64,000 bases of DNA, taken from positions 682,001 through 746,000 of the forward strand of contig JAZGUH010000068.1 in the NCBI GenBank assembly GCA_037893225.1. Reading direction: 5' to 3'. The position numbers were made by a program, and so were the translations under genes. Under the pieces are notes generated by a model. That model was not told the origin of the DNA, searched no databases, and saw only the letters and a program-made list of their open reading frames with translations. This document shows positions 61,273 to 64,000 of the stretch, piece after piece. Numbering within the stretch: the stretch's first letter is position 1; every line of letters starts with the position of its first letter. Source of the stretch: Hippasteria phrygiana (taxonomy: Eukaryota > Echinodermata > Asteroidea > Valvatida > Goniasteridae).

Positions 61273-63355
61273 AGCAAGTCATACCCCAGGGAATTTGACA
61301 TGCATGGAGCAATAAATAGACGGTAATATGCACACAGATGTTGGCCGGAAAGAAAATAAACATTGCGAGGTTTGAATTTTCTCCACAAGTTTTAACTCTA
61401 GGAAGCCGCCGATGATTGCAACATGTAGCGCCAGATCTAAGCTATCCATACATGTCAAAATTACTGAATTTGGTTGATATTTCATGCAATTATGAATGAG
61501 TAAAGCAAGTCCATACCCCAGGGAATTTGACATGCATGGAGCAATAAATAGACGGTAACATGTACACAGATGTTGGCCGAAAAGAAAATAAACATTGCGA
61601 GGTTTGAATTTTCTCCACAAGTTTTAACTCTAGGAAGCCGCCGATGATTGCAACATGTAGCGCCAGATCTAAGCTATCCATACATGTCAAAATTACTGTA
61701 TTTGGTTTTTATTTCATGCAATTATGAATGAGTAAAGCAAGTCATACCCCAGGGAATTTGACATGCATGGAGCAATAAATAGACGGTAATATGCACACAG
61801 ATGTTGGCCGGAAAGAAAATAAACATTGCGAGGTTTGAATTTTCTCCACAAGTTTTAACTCTAGGAAGCCGCCGATGATTGCAACATGTAGCGCCAGATC
61901 TAAGCTATTCATACATGTCAAAATTACTGAATTTGGTTGATATTTCATGCAATTATGAATGAGTAAAGCAAGTCCATACCCCAGGGAATTTGACATGCAT
62001 GGAGCAATAAATAGACGGTAACATGTACACAGATGTTGGCCGAAAAGAAAATAAACATTGCGAGGTTTGAATTTTCTCCACAAGTTTTAACTCTAGGAAG
62101 CCGCCGATGATTGCAACATGTAGCGCCAGATCTAAGCTATCCATACATGTCAAAATTACTGTATTTGGTTTTTATTTCATGCAATTATGAATGAGTAAAG
62201 CAAGTCATACCCTAGGGAATTTGACAGGCATGGAGCAATAAATAGAAGGTAATATGCACACAGATGTTGGCCGGAAAGAAAATAAACATTGCGAGGTTTG
62301 AATTTTCTCCACAAGTGTTAACTCTAAGAAGCCGCCGATAATTGCAACATGTAGCGCCAGATCTAAGCTATCCATACATGTCAAAATTACTGTATTTGGT
62401 TGATATTTCATGCAATTATGAATGAGTAGAGCAAGTCCATACCCCAGGGAATTTGACAGGCATGGAGCAATAAGTAGAAGGTAATATGCACACAGATGTT
62501 GGCCGGAAAGAAAATAAACATTGCGAGGTTTGAATTTTCTCCACAAGTTTTAACTCTAGGAAGCCGCCGATAATTGCAACATGTAGCGCCAGATCTAAGC
62601 TATCCATACATGTCAAAATTACTGAATTTGGTTGATATTTCATGCAATTATGAATGAGTAAAGCAAGTCCATACCCCAGGGAATTTGACATGCATGGAGC
62701 AATAAATAGACGGTAACATGTACACAGATGTTGGCCGAAAAGAAAATAAACATTGCGAGGTTTGAATTTTCTCCACAAGTTTTAACTCTAGGAAGCCGCC
62801 GATGATTGCAACATGTAGCGCCAGATCTAAGCTATCCATACATGTCAAAATTACTGTATTTGGTTTTTATTTCATGCAATTATGAATGAGTAAAGCAAGT
62901 CATACCCAAGGGAATTTGACAGGCATGGAGCAATAAATAGAAGGTAATATGCACACAGATGTTGGCCGGAAAGAAAATAAACATTGCGAGGTTTGAATTT
63001 TCTCCACAAGTGTTAACTCTAAGAAGCCGCCGATAATTGCAACATGTAGCGCCAGATCTAAGCTATCCATACATGTCAACATTACTGAATTTGGTTGATA
63101 TTTCATGCAATTATGAATGAGTAAAGCAAGTCATACCCCAGGGAATTTGACATGCATGGAGCAATAAATAGACGGTAATATGCACACAGATGTTGGCCGG
63201 AAAGAAAATAAACATTGCGAGGTTTGAATTTTCTCCACAAGTTTTAACTCTAGGAAGCCGCCGATGATTGCAACATGTAGCGCCAGATCTAAGCTATTCA
63301 TACATGTCAAAATTACTGAATTTGGTTGATATTTCATGCAATTATGAATGAGTAA
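61273..63355 (+). repeat. Second N-subfamily region with 463-bp N1-N2 dimer
   Basis: N1-like (61273, still CTATCCAT), N2 (61504), N1 (61736, CTATTCAT), N2 (61967): a 463-bp dimer (231+232) repeated. Then an M5-like copy (62199), AATAAGTAG copy (62430), N2 (62662), a copy with CCCAAGGG (62908) and private TGTCAACATT (C at 63080) at 62894, and N1 (63125). The copy at 61273 has the N1 context without its hallmark T, so it may be the older form. Confidence 0.8.
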
Positions 63356-64000
63356 AGCAAGTCCATACCCCAGGGAATTTGACATGCATGGAGCAATAAA
63401 TAGACGGTAATATGCACACAGATGTTGGCCGGAAAGAAAATAAACATTGCGAGGTTTGAATTTTCTCCACAAGTTTTAACTCTAAGAAGCCGCCGATAAT
63501 TGCAACATGTAGCGCCAGATCTAAGCTATCCATACATGTCAAAATTACTGTATTTGGTTGATATTTAATGCAATTATGAATGAGTAGAGCAAGTCCATAC
63601 CCCAGGGAATTTGACATGCATGGAGCAATAAATAGAAGGTAATATGCACACAGATGTTGGCCGGAAAGAAAATAAACATTGCGAGGTTTGAATTTTCTCC
63701 ACAAGTTTTAACTCTAAGAAGCCGCCGATGATTGCAACATGTAGCGCCAGATCTAAGCTATCCATACATGTCAAAATTACTGTATTTGGTTTATATTTCA
63801 TGCAATTATGAATGAGTAAAGCAAGTCATACCCTAGGGAATTTGACAGGCACGGAGCAATAAATAGAAGGTAATATGCACACAGATGTTGGCCGGAAAGA
63901 AAATAAACATTGCGAGGTTTGAATTTTCTCCACAAGTTTTAACTCTAAGAAGCCGCCGATAATTGCAACATGTAGCGCCAGATCTAAGCTATCCATACAT
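63356..64000 (+). repeat. Right-edge segment, return to M-class monomers
   Basis: The monomer at 63356 has the extra C and GACATGCATGG with the ATATGCAC form, CTAAGAAG, A at 142 but T at 195, then an M3-like end (A at 211, G at 231). M4-like (63588, with T at 29) and M5 (63820, private C at 63852, GGCACGGAGC) follow. The array continues beyond the window, so its right border is not seen. Confidence 0.82.

Larger units (their letters stand above)
1..64000. repeat. Satellite DNA array, 231/232-bp monomer, about 277 copies
   Basis: Every part of the window is the same unit in the same orientation, repeated every 231 or 232 bp from the first base to the last, with both ends cut inside a monomer. 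Landmarks found in essentially every copy include TTGGCCGGAAAGAAAATA, AAGCCGCCGAT, GTAGCGCCAGATCT and ATACATGTCAAAATTAC. Copies differ by a few substitutions at recurrent sites plus a one-base indel, so divergence is low and the array is young or actively homogenised. The size, uniformity and HOR layout fit a eukaryotic centromeric or heterochromatic satellite. Strand is arbitrary. No interrupting mobile element or gene was found. Confidence 0.98.

Noticed and set aside
169..63801. About 190 minus-strand open reading frames of 66-120 codons, all variants of one peptide
   Set aside because: They are the same satellite read repeatedly in the reverse direction. The period 231 is 77 codons, so a frame that is open in one monomer is open in many. 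The one-base C indel shifts between two frames that are both partly open, which extends frames to 113-120 codons. The long forms begin at TTG, not ATG, neighbouring frames overlap head to tail, and class-defining changes alter residues with no sign of synonymous bias. No domain, signal peptide or start context supports translation.
1..64000. CRISPR array
   Set aside because: The repeated unit is the whole 231 bp with no unique spacers, far longer than CRISPR repeats, and there are no cas genes.
1..64000. Tandem gene family or rDNA/5S cluster
   Set aside because: No conserved rRNA or 5S internal control region is visible, no coding-like constraint is apparent, and there are no separate gene and spacer parts in the unit.
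1..64000. CENP-B box
   Set aside because: I looked for the TTCG-n4-A-n2-CGGG core on both strands of the monomer and did not see it. TTGGCCGGAAAG and CGCCAGATCT do not fit.
1..64000. Telomeric or subtelomeric repeat
   Set aside because: No TTAGGG, TTAGG or similar short telomere tracts occur, and there is no array border in the window to judge chromosome position.

Overview
The whole 64 kb window is one uninterrupted head-to-tail satellite DNA array. The monomer is 231 bp, or 232 bp in some classes, which gives about 277 copies. No unique sequence, transposon, RNA gene or credible protein-coding gene interrupts it. A large, highly homogeneous array with a nucleosome-scale monomer and higher-order organisation points to a eukaryotic nuclear chromosome (centromeric, pericentromeric or another heterochromatic block). 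I do not recognise the satellite family or the species. A hand count of one monomer (60811-61041) gives 86 G+C of 231, about 37% GC.

Monomer coordinates below start at AGCAAGTC. Copies differ at about fifteen recurrent two-state sites: an extra C after base 8, then bases 15, 29, 37, 44, 49, 55, 59, 88, 119, 129, 142, 195, 204, 211 and 231. Combinations of these alleles define six recurring classes, M1 to M6. M1, M2 and M4 carry the extra C (232 bp); M3, M5 and M6 do not (231 bp). The basic higher-order repeat (HOR) is M1-M2-M3-M4-M5-M6 = 1389 bp (3x232 + 3x231). It is seen cleanly at 5276-6664, 16847-18235 and 24947-26335, among others. Other HOR copies are 4, 5, 7, 8, 9, 12 or 13 monomers long, through loss of classes or expansion of an M5-M6 dimer (462 bp).

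Layout: 1-6664 holds mixed HOR copies. 6673-12522 is a 2546-bp (11-monomer) tandem repeat. 11758-26335 holds canonical, short and dimer-expanded HORs. 26950-34857 is an almost exact 3933-bp (17-monomer) tandem duplication that itself contains 1619-bp repeats. 35.9-49.7 kb is a mosaic with offsets of 5783, 2546 and 8329 bp. 46976-60204 is a 6.7-kb tandem duplication whose second copy has lost exactly one 231-bp monomer. From about 49.9 kb a separate variant set (the N subfamily) joins in and dominates 49.9-53.7, 56.4-60.1 and 61.3-63.4 kb.

Nothing here works as an operon or pathway. The readable biology is the history of the array: unequal exchange within monomers leaves chimeric monomers, and blocks from 231 bp to about 6.7 kb have been copied in tandem. 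Each monomer also carries a compact cluster of short inverted repeats, the best candidate for a structural or protein-binding element. The open reading frames up to 120 codons on the minus strand are by-products of the repeat and are not annotated as genes. Copy-to-copy identities were judged by eye, so 'identical' means no difference was noticed, not a computed alignment.
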